A stretch of 64,000 nt of DNA from Massilia soli (lineage in GTDB: Bacteria; Pseudomonadota; Gammaproteobacteria; Burkholderiales; Burkholderiaceae_D): the NCBI RefSeq assembly GCF_016809835.1, contig NZ_JAFBIL020000008.1, positions 269,694 to 333,693 on the forward strand, given 5' to 3'. Shown piece after piece: positions 8,635-16,262 of the stretch. The notes below the pieces were generated by a model. It did not search any database and had not been told where the DNA came from. It was given only the letters and a program-made list of their open reading frames with translations. The number at the start of each line of letters is the position of its first letter. Position 1 is the stretch's first letter. Made by a program: the position numbers and the translations under genes.

Positions 8635-9567
8635 ATGCAGACCAAATTCAGCTTCCACCCGGGCGAACGCGCGGTGCAGGAACGTGCCGGAGAAGCGGCC
8701 ATGGCCGAGCGCAACGGCAGCGTCATCGCCGACACCATCCTCGGCGGCGCCCGGCCCTTCATCGCCAAACAATTCATGGTGGTGCTGGCCAGCGTGGACG
8801 CCGGCGGCGCGGTCTGGTCGTCGGTCGTCTACGGCCAGCCGGGCTTTGTCCATGCCGACAGCGCCACCGTCGTCACGCTCGACGTTCCCGCCGAACGCCG
8901 CGCCGACAGCGAGCCGTTCTGGGACAATATCCGCTTCAACCCGGCAGTCGGGATGCTCTTCATCGAGCTCGGCACGCGCCGCCGCTACCGGATCAACGGC
9001 ACCATCGAGCGCGACGACTGCGCCGCCATCGACATCCGGGTCGGCGAAGCCTACCCGAACTGTCCCAAGTTCATCCAGCGCCGCCACTTGCGGGCACAAG
9101 GCGAATTCCACGAGGCCGGAGGCGTTGCGACCGGCGCGGCCATCGGCGGCCTTGTCGCCACCCTGATCCGCGCAGCCGACACCGTCTTCGTCGCCAGCAC
9201 CAACGCCGACACCGGGGCCGACGCATCGCACCGCGGCGGCAATCCAGGATTCGTACAGGTTACCGGCGAACGCACGCTGCGCATTCCCGACTACGCCGGC
9301 AACAGCCTGTTCAACAGCTTCGGCAATTTTGAACTCGACCCGCGCGTGGGCCTGTGCATTCCGGATTTCGCGGGGCAGCGCCTGCTGCAGATCAGCGGCG
9401 CCGCGCGGGTGCTGTGGGATCAGCCCGACCCGGCCAACCTGACCGGCGGCACCGGGCGCTTCTGGGAAGTCGAGATCGCCAGCTGGGTCCTGCGCCAGGT
9501 GCCGCAGCGGCTGGAGTGGGAATACCTCGATGCATCGCCGTTCAACCTGCCAACCGCGGAGGGGTGA
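8635..9567 (+). CDS. Pyridoxamine 5'-phosphate oxidase-like FMN-binding protein
   Basis: 310 residues starting MQTKFSFHPGERAVQERAG, with CAGGAG nine bases before the ATG. The segments GARPFIAKQFMVVLASVDAGGAVWSSVVYG, DPRVGLCIPDFAGQRLLQISGAARVLW and WEVEIASWVLRQVPQRLEW are typical of the large two-barrel PNPOx-like proteins that bind flavin. The stop is five bases before the next start, so it is translationally linked to a 2Fe-2S reductase. The pair probably forms a small redox chain. In other bacteria this two-gene unit occurs under LysR control, as here. The natural substrate is not known. Confidence 0.85.
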   Translation: MQTKFSFHPGERAVQERAGEAAMAERNGSVIADTILGGARPFIAKQFMVVLASVDAGGAVWSSVVYGQPGFVHADSATVVTLDVPAERRADSEPFWDNIRFNPAVGMLFIELGTRRRYRINGTIERDDCAAIDIRVGEAYPNCPKFIQRRHLRAQGEFHEAGGVATGAAIGGLVATLIRAADTVFVASTNADTGADASHRGGNPGFVQVTGERTLRIPDYAGNSLFNSFGNFELDPRVGLCIPDFAGQRLLQISGAARVLWDQPDPANLTGGTGRFWEVEIASWVLRQVPQRLEWEYLDASPFNLPTAEG

Positions 9568-9572
9568 CGACC

Positions 9573-10508
9573 ATGGACTATTTCATCGACAGCATCTTGC
9601 AGCATGGCCCGGCGGTCAAGGAATTTCGCCTGGTGCGGGTGGACGGCGGCGCCGCACCGGCGTGGCAAGCGGGCGACCATGTCGAACTCGATATCGCCGC
9701 GCAGTCGGGCGAGCGCCACCGCAATGCGTATTCGCTGATTGGCGAACCCGGCGCGCAACTGCGCATCGCCGTCCAGCGCGAGGCGGCAGGACGCGGCGGA
9801 TCGCGCGTGCTGCATGACGAGTACATCGCCGGCATGCGGATTTCGGTGAGCGCGCCGATGGGCAACTTCGCACTGCACACCGGCAGCGCGCGCAACCTGC
9901 TGATCGCCGGCGGGATCGGCATCACCCCCATGGTCTCGATGGCGCGCGCGCTGGATCGCGGCGGCAGCCGGTTCGAGCTGCACTACCTCGCCCGCGACGC
10001 CGGGCGGCTGGTGCTGCTGCACGAGGTCGACCGGCTGGCGCATGGGCAGCTGGCCACCTATACGACCGAGTCGGGCAACCGTCCGGACCTCCAGGCAATG
10101 ATCGGCGCCTACAGCGAAGGCAGCGAGCTGCACGCCTGCGGACCGGCGTCCTTACTCGACGCCATCCGTACCGCAGCCGCCGCGCTGGGCTGGCCGATGG
10201 CCAATGTGCATGTCGAAAGCTTCGGTGCGCGCAGCGCAGCCACCGACCGGCCCATCAAGCTGTACCTGCGCCAGAGCGACATGCGCATCGACGTGATGCC
10301 GGGCACGTCTATCCTGGACGCAATGATTGCCGCCGATGCGTTCGTGTCCTTCGACTGCAAACGCGGCGAGTGCGGCCACTGCTTCGCCAATGTCGTTGCC
10401 GGCGAGCCGATCCACCGCGACGCCTGCCTCACGCCCGGCCAGCGGGCGCAGGGGATGACGACCTGCGTTTCATGGGCCGCGGGCGATGATCTGGAGTTGG
10501 ACCTGTAG
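9573..10508 (+). CDS. Ferredoxin-NAD(P) reductase / 2Fe-2S electron-transfer protein (VanB/phthalate dioxygenase reductase type)
   Basis: 311 residues in three domains: FAD/FMN barrel (residues 1-95, with HRNAYSLIGEP), NAD-binding domain (about 100-210, LLIAGGIGITPMVSMARAL and LHACGP) and a C-terminal plant-type ferredoxin (about 225-311) with the cluster ligands in FDCKRGECGHC and TTCVSW. This is the class IA oxygenase reductase layout. No oxygenase subunit is next to it; its only partner here is the PNPOx-like protein, suggesting it feeds electrons to that flavin protein. ATG 9573 follows GGAGGGGTGACG. Confidence 0.9.
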   Translation: MDYFIDSILQHGPAVKEFRLVRVDGGAAPAWQAGDHVELDIAAQSGERHRNAYSLIGEPGAQLRIAVQREAAGRGGSRVLHDEYIAGMRISVSAPMGNFALHTGSARNLLIAGGIGITPMVSMARALDRGGSRFELHYLARDAGRLVLLHEVDRLAHGQLATYTTESGNRPDLQAMIGAYSEGSELHACGPASLLDAIRTAAAALGWPMANVHVESFGARSAATDRPIKLYLRQSDMRIDVMPGTSILDAMIAADAFVSFDCKRGECGHCFANVVAGEPIHRDACLTPGQRAQGMTTCVSWAAGDDLELDL

Positions 10509-10934
10509 CAGTGCCCCCCGCGACAGGCAAGCATGTCGCGCGGTGGGCCGGCCTTAGCGGCGGACAATGTCGGTCCGCCGCTTCCTGCCTGCCAGTGCTT
10601 CGGATAGCGCGCCGTGCGCGTGGCGTTGTTGTAGACCAGCGCAACCACGGTCACGGCCAATGCGCCGCTCACGGTCGGGAACAGCAGTAAGTCCCGCCCC
10701 GGCGGCGCCAGCAAGATGATTACAGGATTCGAGACGGCCCGCGCATGCGCGGTGCGGGTCAGCGGCATCAGTGCAATCGCGGCGCCGAGCCAGGCCCGCA
10801 GGATGTTGCGCATACCGGCGTACGGCGGCAACGCCGCCCGGTCGCCGCGGCCCTGACGACATGACTGTCTTTTCGTGCAATCGCCACTGCCAGCTTGAAG
10901 GCAGCCGCCTGCGCGGCTGCCGACCGTGCGGCGC
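10509..10934. other. Gene-poor stretch between convergent genes
   Basis: No convincing gene. It holds an inverted repeat (GCGACA at 10520-10525 with TGTCGC at 10534-10539, flanked by C/G runs) without a T-run, just after the reductase stop. On the minus strand an open reading beginning at 10813 (MRNILRAWLGAAIALMPLTR) contains one hydrophobic stretch (LFPTVSGALAVTVVALVY). It has to run 400 bases antisense through the reductase gene to reach a stop, so it is more likely a relic or chance. Confidence 0.4.
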
Positions 10935-11309
10935 CTAGAAACTGAAGATGGTGTAGCCCTGCTCCGACAGCTGCGCAATGCTCGGCAGGCCCGAGGTGCC
11001 CGGCACGCTGTTGTCGGTGATCAGGTCGAAACCGTTTTTTTCCGCTTCTTCGCGCGCGCCGAACACATCGGCGCAACCGCAGGACACCCCGGCGACCGTG
11101 TCGGCCACCGCGTTGTACAGCGCGTGCACCGGATGGTCCGGCTTGCCGACGACCCCGGCCCAGCGGGTTCCCGTACCCTGGAAATAGATCGCCACGTCGG
11201 TGCCGCGCTGCTTGAAGTCGTAGGCGGCCGCCAGGGCGTTGAACAACCGGCCGAGGGCTTCTTCGCCGCCGTGTGTTGGATCGGAGAAGACGATGATGGC
11301 TGCTTTCAT
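10935..11309 (-). CDS. DsrE family protein
   Basis: 124 residues, cytoplasmic. The start MKAAIIVFSDPTHGGEEALGRLFNAL and the segments VAIYFQGTGTRW and AVADTVAGVSCGCADVFGA are typical of the DsrE/DsrF-like fold. The cysteines at about 77 and 79 lie where relatives carry the persulfide-transferring Cys. DsrE proteins act as small sulfur carriers or trimeric sulfurtransferases. A second, exported DsrE-like protein occurs at 35997-36419. This one stands alone, divergent from the RCC1 gene. The ribosome site is AGGAATCATC before the ATG at 11309. Confidence 0.85.
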   Translation of the reverse strand: MKAAIIVFSDPTHGGEEALGRLFNALAAAYDFKQRGTDVAIYFQGTGTRWAGVVGKPDHPVHALYNAVADTVAGVSCGCADVFGAREEAEKNGFDLITDNSVPGTSGLPSIAQLSEQGYTIFSF

Positions 11310-11373
11310 GATGATTCCTTTGCGTGAGTGGCTTGGTTGATGTGTCGGTAGTCGACCAAGCCATCTTAGGAAC

Positions 11374-12693
11374 TTGCGCCCGGGAGCGAAACGGGGCGGG
11401 GCGAAATTGATTGTTTCGGCCAGCGCAATGGCTCAGCGTCACACCCGACTGCACCAAAGGACAATATCGCTAGCGGCACAAGCAATTTACAGTGATCACT
11501 GTCGCTACCGCTCCGTCAACCCAGCCTTCCGCTGCCGCCACATGCGCTTCCAGCTCGATGGTTGCGCCGCAGTCACCGAAGCCGCCGGCGGCAGTAAAAC
11601 GCGCCGGGTGTTCAGTTGTACCCCATCGGGCAGCGCCGGTAGCCGGACGCTGCAGGTCTTCCAATCGGCCACCGCCACGACCAGCCTGTCCAGCAAGGCA
11701 GTCGAGCATCTCACGCCAGTGCTCGACATTGGCGAACTCAATTCCAGGGTGAACGTGGTGAAGGCCGACGGTACATTGTGGGTGTGGGAAAACGACTGGA
11801 CCGCCAGCACCGCGGCCAATACCGTGATCACGCGCACGCAACTGGGGACCAACTACACCAAGCTGGAAGTGAGCGAGGAATCGGTGCTGGGAATCCGGAC
11901 CGACGGCACCTTGTGGGCATGGGGTTCCAACAATGCCGGCACGTTTGCCGATGGCCCGAGGGCCGGCAGCCCAACCCCGATTGAAATTGGCAAGGACTTC
12001 ATCGAAGTCGCGGCAAAGGGCTCGCACACCAGCGCCGGGGGCCGGGTGGTCGGACTAAAGCGTGATGGATCATTATGGGCCTGGGGTTCCCGTTCGAGTC
12101 CGGTTCCGAATTCGTGGGAGCGCCAGTTCACCCCGCACCAGTTCGGCTCGGGCTTCTCCGCCCTTGCCGGGGGCAGCAGCGGGCTATCGATGGCGCTGCA
12201 GGCAAACGGCAGCATATGGTCGTGGCACGAAAATATCTCGGACGCGCCATTTGTCGTGAAAAAAATCGGCGACGATTACCAGGCGCTCGCCACTGCCTAT
12301 GGCGCTACCTATGGCCTCAAGAAAAACGGCGATCTATGGGCGTGGGGCCGCAATGCGCCGAACCGCGGGGAGGTCGGCACAGAGGACGTGCCGGTGCTGG
12401 CCGGACAGGGTTATGCCTCGCTCGCGGCCGGCGCGTATTACACGATGGCGCTGAAGACCGACGGAACGCTCTGGGCGCACGGCAGCAATTCAGAAGGACA
12501 GTTCGGCGATGGCACAACGGGGGGCGCGCCCACGCTCACCCAGGTAGCGACCGGCGTGCGCAAGGTATGGGCCGGGGACTCATGCACCATCATCGAGAAG
12601 CGCAACGGAACGCTGTGGGGCACGTCCTATTGCAGGCTGGGTGTGACGTCCGGCATCCCGGCCCATGGCTTCCGCCAGCTGCCGCAGTTCTGA
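11374..12693 (+). CDS. RCC1-repeat (beta-propeller) protein, 5' end uncertain
   Basis: The C-terminal two thirds are a run of RCC1-type blades, each with a D/NG-T-LW-x-W-G core (for example KADGTLWVW, RTDGTLWAWGSN, KRDGSLWAWGS, KKNGDLWAWGRN, KTDGTLWAHGSN), six to seven in all. Upstream of these is a piece (about residues 57-105, MRFQLDGCAAVTEAAGG and FSCTPSGSAGSRTL) resembling an Ig-like or PKD-like module. No signal peptide or lipobox is visible in this frame. The only starts are TTG 11374, ATG 11428 or ATG 11542. Bacterial RCC1 proteins are usually exported, so the 5' part may have been lost. Function unknown. Confidence 0.65.
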   Translation: MRPGAKRGGAKLIVSASAMAQRHTRLHQRTISLAAQAIYSDHCRYRSVNPAFRCRHMRFQLDGCAAVTEAAGGSKTRRVFSCTPSGSAGSRTLQVFQSATATTSLSSKAVEHLTPVLDIGELNSRVNVVKADGTLWVWENDWTASTAANTVITRTQLGTNYTKLEVSEESVLGIRTDGTLWAWGSNNAGTFADGPRAGSPTPIEIGKDFIEVAAKGSHTSAGGRVVGLKRDGSLWAWGSRSSPVPNSWERQFTPHQFGSGFSALAGGSSGLSMALQANGSIWSWHENISDAPFVVKKIGDDYQALATAYGATYGLKKNGDLWAWGRNAPNRGEVGTEDVPVLAGQGYASLAAGAYYTMALKTDGTLWAHGSNSEGQFGDGTTGGAPTLTQVATGVRKVWAGDSCTIIEKRNGTLWGTSYCRLGVTSGIPAHGFRQLPQF

Positions 12694-12746
12694 TGCGACG
12701 TGTTTTGCGGGTGGCCGGGGCGGCGGCGCCGGCTATCCGAGCCTGA

Positions 12747-13994
12747 TCAGCCCAGCGTGTCGGCCCAGATATTGCGGGCCCAGTTGAACGCATACACGCC
12801 CTCCTGCGCACTGGCGTTGGCCGAGACGCCGCCCGACCCCGGCACCACGATCAGCGTCTTTTGCGCCGCGTCGTACGCATGCACCGACGCCACGTGAATG
12901 ACGTCGCTGTCGGAGACGAAGCTGTAGCAGGTGTTGGTGAGCACCGGATGGGCGTCCGGTGCACGGCCGCCCAGCATGTCCACCACCGCCGCCGCGCACA
13001 CTTTCGCATGCTGGTTCGCCATGTGCGCGGACTTCGGCATGAACGGCGAGGTCTGGATGGCGTCGCCGAGCACGTGGACGTTGGCATGCACAGTCGATTC
13101 GAAGCTGAGGAAATTCACCCCGCACCAGCGCTGGTTCAGGTTTGCCAGTCCGGATTGCACGGCGATGGCGCCGGCACGCTGGGGCGGAATGATATTGAGT
13201 ACGTGCGCATCGACGCGGTCCCCCAGTTCGGAAAACACCGCATTCGCCTGCGCCCTCACCGTCTTGAATTGCGGCCGGTAGTCGATCATGCCGCGATAGC
13301 GCTGCGACCAGATCCGCTTGAACAGCGCGCCTTTCGAGACCACGTCGTCGTTGGCGTCGAGGATCAGCACCTTGGCGCGCGGCTTGGCGCGGCTGAAATA
13401 CTGCGCTACCTGGCAGGCACGCTCGTAGGGGCCCGGAGGGCAGCGATACGGCGCCGCTGGAATGGTCATGACGAAAGTGCCGCCATCGGGCATCTGTTCC
13501 AGCGCGGCGCGCAGCGCCAGCGTCGCCGGTCCCGCTTTCCACGCATGCATCGCGGTGCTTGATCCGGGCAAGTCGTCAAACATGAAGTCGATGCCAGGCG
13601 AAACGATCAGGCGGTCGTAGCGCAGCACCTGCCCGCCTGCCAGCGTGACAGTGCGTTGAACCGCGTCGATGGCTCGCGCCGTATCGTGAATCACGCGGAT
13701 GCCGTGTTTTGACGACAGTGCTGCATAGCTCATCGTGAGCTCTCCCAGCTGGCGCGATCCACCCAGCACCAGGTTGGACAGCGGGCAGGAGACAAAGCTG
13801 GCGTTCGGCTCGACCAGCGTGACCTCGATCGCCGCCTCGCTCCACATTCGCACATACTTCGCCGCGGTCGCGCCGCCGTAGCCGCCGCCGATCACCAGCA
13901 CATGGGGCCTGGCTTGCCCGCCAATACTGGCGCAGCCGGTCGATGCCAGGGCCGCCGCAGTCCCCGCCGCATGAATGAACTGACGGCGCTTCAT
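12747..13994 (-). CDS. fccB: Sulfide dehydrogenase flavoprotein (FccB / SoxF type)
   Basis: 415 residues. The N terminus MKRRQFIHAAGTAAALASTG is a twin-arginine-like signal peptide. Then come the FAD dinucleotide fold HVLVIGGGYGGATAAKY, FVSCPLSNLVLGG (Cys70, where FccB binds FAD covalently), IPAAPYRCPPGPYERACQ (Cys185 and Cys194, matching the redox disulfide region) and VLTNTCYSFVSD (the partner Cys region). The family oxidises sulfide to sulfur or polysulfide in the periplasm and passes electrons to a cytochrome c. The cytochrome gene lies directly upstream with a 4-base overlap (ATGA). Last gene of an operon that includes soxXYZA. Confidence 0.9.
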   Translation of the reverse strand: MKRRQFIHAAGTAAALASTGCASIGGQARPHVLVIGGGYGGATAAKYVRMWSEAAIEVTLVEPNASFVSCPLSNLVLGGSRQLGELTMSYAALSSKHGIRVIHDTARAIDAVQRTVTLAGGQVLRYDRLIVSPGIDFMFDDLPGSSTAMHAWKAGPATLALRAALEQMPDGGTFVMTIPAAPYRCPPGPYERACQVAQYFSRAKPRAKVLILDANDDVVSKGALFKRIWSQRYRGMIDYRPQFKTVRAQANAVFSELGDRVDAHVLNIIPPQRAGAIAVQSGLANLNQRWCGVNFLSFESTVHANVHVLGDAIQTSPFMPKSAHMANQHAKVCAAAVVDMLGGRAPDAHPVLTNTCYSFVSDSDVIHVASVHAYDAAQKTLIVVPGSGGVSANASAQEGVYAFNWARNIWADTLG

Positions 13995-14281
13995 GGCTTC
14001 TGCCTCGACAAATACACCGCGATCTCTTCGATCTGCTTGTCGGTGTAGCCCTTTGAGATCTGATGCATGATGGTAGCGGGACGCGCACCGGTTTTGAACG
14101 CGCGCATGCTCGCCACCAGCGCGTCCTTCGGCTGCCCTGCCAGCACCGGCAGGGCATTGCCCGCGCCGGCGCCGTTGGTGCCGTGGCACGCCGCGCAACT
14201 CGCGTACAGGCGCTGGCCGTTGGCGGCCGCCGCACTGCTGGCCAGCGCCAGCACCATCCCAAGCGTCAATCCGATCCGCAT
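13991..14281 (-). CDS. Monoheme cytochrome c (FccA / SoxE-like electron acceptor subunit)
   Basis: 96 residues with signal peptide MRIGLTLGMVLALASSAAAA and one heme site CAACH (Cys29-His33); the distal Met is likely in the ATIMHQISKGYTD segment. It is a class I cytochrome of about 75 residues after cleavage. Because its stop overlaps the FccB start, it is the natural electron acceptor of the flavoprotein. It could equally take electrons from the SoxA encoded 10 bases upstream. Two-heme FccA proteins are twice as long, so this is the single-heme type. Confidence 0.87.
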   Translation of the reverse strand: MRIGLTLGMVLALASSAAAANGQRLYASCAACHGTNGAGAGNALPVLAGQPKDALVASMRAFKTGARPATIMHQISKGYTDKQIEEIAVYLSRQKP

Positions 14282-14291
14282 GATCACCCTT

Positions 14292-15047
14292 TCAAGGCCG
14301 CACACCCGGCGACTCCATCGCCATTCCCCTGGCGCGCGCGGCCAGGTACAGTTCCAGCTCCACCAATTCAAGCGCGCCATACGGCGGCACCTCGGCGCGC
14401 ACGCCGCTCATGCAATTGCGCAGGCGCCGCTGCAGCGATCCCATGTCCTGCCATTCCAGCCGGTAGATAGGATACGCGCTCGCGTGCCCTTGCGGTATCG
14501 TGCTGCCCGCCAGCCGCTTGCCCCAGTTGGCGTCATGGCACTGCGCGCACGACAAATTCAATTGGCCGATCCGCTGGTTGAACAGCTGCTTTCCGCGCTC
14601 GGTCGGCTGCTTCAGGCGCGCGTCGCGCGGCGGCGCCACCGGCATGCCGCGCGACTGCAGCGCAACGTAGGCTTCCATCGCCAGCAGTTCGCGGCTCTCG
14701 GGGCGCCACGGCGGCAGCTTCTGCTTGCCCACGCGGCACTGGTTGATGCGCTGCGCAAGGTTGATCGGCAGCTTGCTGTGGGTGTCGAAGGCCGGAAAGC
14801 GCGCAGCCACGCCGCGCATGCCCGCGCTGGCGTCGCCGTGGCAGCTGGCGCACGACTTGCCGTCCCTGCCGGCTTTCGCCTGCCATTGCGCCTCGCCGTC
14901 TCCCACCCACAGCATGGCAGGGTTTAGCGTGTCGTCGCGCTGCATGGCCTGGGTCGACGCGCCCATGAACTGGGCGCCGGACTTGCGTTCGTCGGCGGCG
15001 GCGCCAAGCGCGAGCGCACAGGCCAGCAACCCAAAGGCGCGCTTCAT
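14292..15047 (-). CDS. soxA: SoxA, diheme sulfur-oxidation c-type cytochrome (set A)
   Basis: 251 residues with signal peptide MKRAFGLLACALALGAAA. It keeps both heme motifs, CASCH (66-70) and CAQCH (167-171), and the later Cys212 in RNCMSGVRAE, which is the heme-2 ligand and substrate-attachment cysteine of SoxA. With SoxX it joins thiosulfate to the SoxY cysteine in the periplasm. It overlaps soxZ by four bases. A second, single-heme SoxA is encoded at 30812-31618, so the two sets are not recent duplicates. Confidence 0.93.
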   Translation of the reverse strand: MKRAFGLLACALALGAAADERKSGAQFMGASTQAMQRDDTLNPAMLWVGDGEAQWQAKAGRDGKSCASCHGDASAGMRGVAARFPAFDTHSKLPINLAQRINQCRVGKQKLPPWRPESRELLAMEAYVALQSRGMPVAPPRDARLKQPTERGKQLFNQRIGQLNLSCAQCHDANWGKRLAGSTIPQGHASAYPIYRLEWQDMGSLQRRLRNCMSGVRAEVPPYGALELVELELYLAARARGMAMESPGVRP

Positions 15048-15367
15048 CCGGCCACCGTGATTGCGGCGGTCTCCGTTTGCGAGAAACCGTTATCGCCTTC
15101 CCACAAGAATTCGAGCGTGCCGGTGTCGGTCGCCACGGTATGGAATGCGATGTATGGATTGGCCGAGATGGCCGGATGCAGTTCGGCCGCAAACACCTGT
15201 TCGCCGTTGTAGCGAACCGTGAAACGGCGAATGATGTCGCGCTTCTGCACCACGCCGTCGGCGCCGGGCCGGTAGCCGGTTTCCATCGTGTGGCCGATCA
15301 GCGCGCGTATTTCGATGATCTCACCGCGCCTGGCTGTTTTCGGCATATTGATCAATGCGCGTGCCAT
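15044..15367 (-). CDS. soxZ: SoxZ, sulfur-carrier complex subunit (set A)
   Basis: 107 residues starting MARALINMPKTARRGEIIEIRALIGHTMETGYR; the ATG at 15367 has GGAGAGG upstream. It shows the SoxZ pattern IIRRFTVRYNGEQVFAAELHPAISANPYIAFH and the GTLEFLWEGDNG strand. There is no signal peptide, as expected: SoxZ is exported as a dimer with SoxY. Placed one base after soxY and overlapping soxA. It supports SoxY, the protein that carries the sulfur substrate. Confidence 0.93.
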   Translation of the reverse strand: MARALINMPKTARRGEIIEIRALIGHTMETGYRPGADGVVQKRDIIRRFTVRYNGEQVFAAELHPAISANPYIAFHTVATDTGTLEFLWEGDNGFSQTETAAITVAG

Positions 15368-15368
15368 C

Positions 15369-15824
15369 TCAGCCCTCTCCTTCAATGCAGGCGGCAAGCG
15401 TGACGATCACGTCGGCGCTGCCGGACCAGAAGCTGCCGTCGCTCATGCGCGCCACCGCAATCAGCTTCTGCGATGTGGCCATGCGGATGCGGGTCGATAC
15501 CTGCGCCTTGCCGGAACGCGGGCCAAGCGTGAACTTGACCACATCGGTCTGCGGATTGCGCTCGTTGAAAACCGCAATCGCTGTTACATGGTCTGCCGCG
15601 GTCATCGGGCTGTCGACCGCCACGGTGATGGGCACCGCATTGCCGTTGTCGACCAGCGCGGCCACATCCAGCTTGACCCTGCCTGCTGTGGGCGCAGCCC
15701 CGCCGGTAAAGGCGCCGATCGCCGCCGCCATCTCGGCGGGCGTGGCAAACACCGGACCGGCGATGGCAACGGCGATGCCTGCTGCGAGCAGTTTGCGTCG
15801 GTGAAGATTGGCTGTGTCTGTCAT
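15369..15824 (-). CDS. soxY: SoxY, sulfur-carrier protein with an atypical C-terminal tail (set A)
   Basis: 151 residues starting MTDTANLHRRKLLAAGIAVAIAGPVFA, a twin-arginine export signal. The body (VKLDVAALVDNGNAVPITVAVDSPMTAADHV, VSTRIRMATSQKLIAVARMSDG) is plain SoxY. SoxY normally ends in a mobile GGCGG arm whose Cys holds the sulfur chain. Here the end is VTLAACIEGEG: the Cys is kept at 146, but the glycines before it are replaced by Ala-Ala and five acidic or mixed residues follow. The set-B SoxY at 32047-32508 has the standard end. The 4-base overlap with soxX suggests tight co-translation. Confidence 0.9.
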   Translation of the reverse strand: MTDTANLHRRKLLAAGIAVAIAGPVFATPAEMAAAIGAFTGGAAPTAGRVKLDVAALVDNGNAVPITVAVDSPMTAADHVTAIAVFNERNPQTDVVKFTLGPRSGKAQVSTRIRMATSQKLIAVARMSDGSFWSGSADVIVTLAACIEGEG

Positions 15825-16246
15825 TGGCTCGGCTGCTGTCGTAAAGTCTGAAGGTACGCTACCACGTCTTCGACCTGCTGCGCGCTCAGGATGGTTTTGT
15901 CTTTCAACTGGGTGGGCACGCGTTGCAGCCCTTCGCTCGCGTAGTAGGCCGGCATGATGGTGCCAGGGTTAATGCGGCGCGAGTCGACCATCCGCAAGCG
16001 CAGTTGCGCTTCGGTCCAGCGGTCACCCGCGCCAGACAGGTCGGGCGCCAGGTTGCCCTGGAAGCGCTCTTCGGGAATCGGGCCGGTATGGCACAGCAGG
16101 CACAATCCGAGCTGGCGGTTGGCCACGATCGCGCGGCCGCGGACGGCGTCGCCCGGCGTGGCGGTCAGCGGCGTGGAAAGGCCCTCCTGTGCCTGCGCCA
16201 GGGTGCACGCGCAGGACAGCAGGATGGCGGCGAGACGGACCGTCAC
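15821..16246 (-). CDS. soxX: SoxX, monoheme c-type cytochrome (set A)
   Basis: 141 residues, GTG start at 16246, signal peptide ending LAQAQ. The heme site is GLCLLCH (Cys49-His53) and the likely distal Met is in NPGTIMPAYYAS. This is the short SoxX form; set B has a long form of 205 residues. SoxX partners with SoxA in the periplasm. It starts 16 bases after the stop of the molybdenum hydroxylase large subunit on the same strand, so transcription probably continues from that gene. Confidence 0.92.
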   Translation of the reverse strand: MTVRLAAILLSCACTLAQAQEGLSTPLTATPGDAVRGRAIVANRQLGLCLLCHTGPIPEERFQGNLAPDLSGAGDRWTEAQLRLRMVDSRRINPGTIMPAYYASEGLQRVPTQLKDKTILSAQQVEDVVAYLQTLRQQPSQ

Positions 16247-16262
16247 GCCTGGTCCCGCACCG

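Noticed and set aside
10520..10539. Hairpin after the reductase gene as a terminator
   Set aside because: Stem of six bases and no T-run; too weak to call.
10109..10813. Minus-strand frame with one hydrophobic stretch in the gap after the reductase gene
   Set aside because: Needs 400 bases of antisense overlap with a certain gene to reach its stop; no homology recalled. Kept only as a note.
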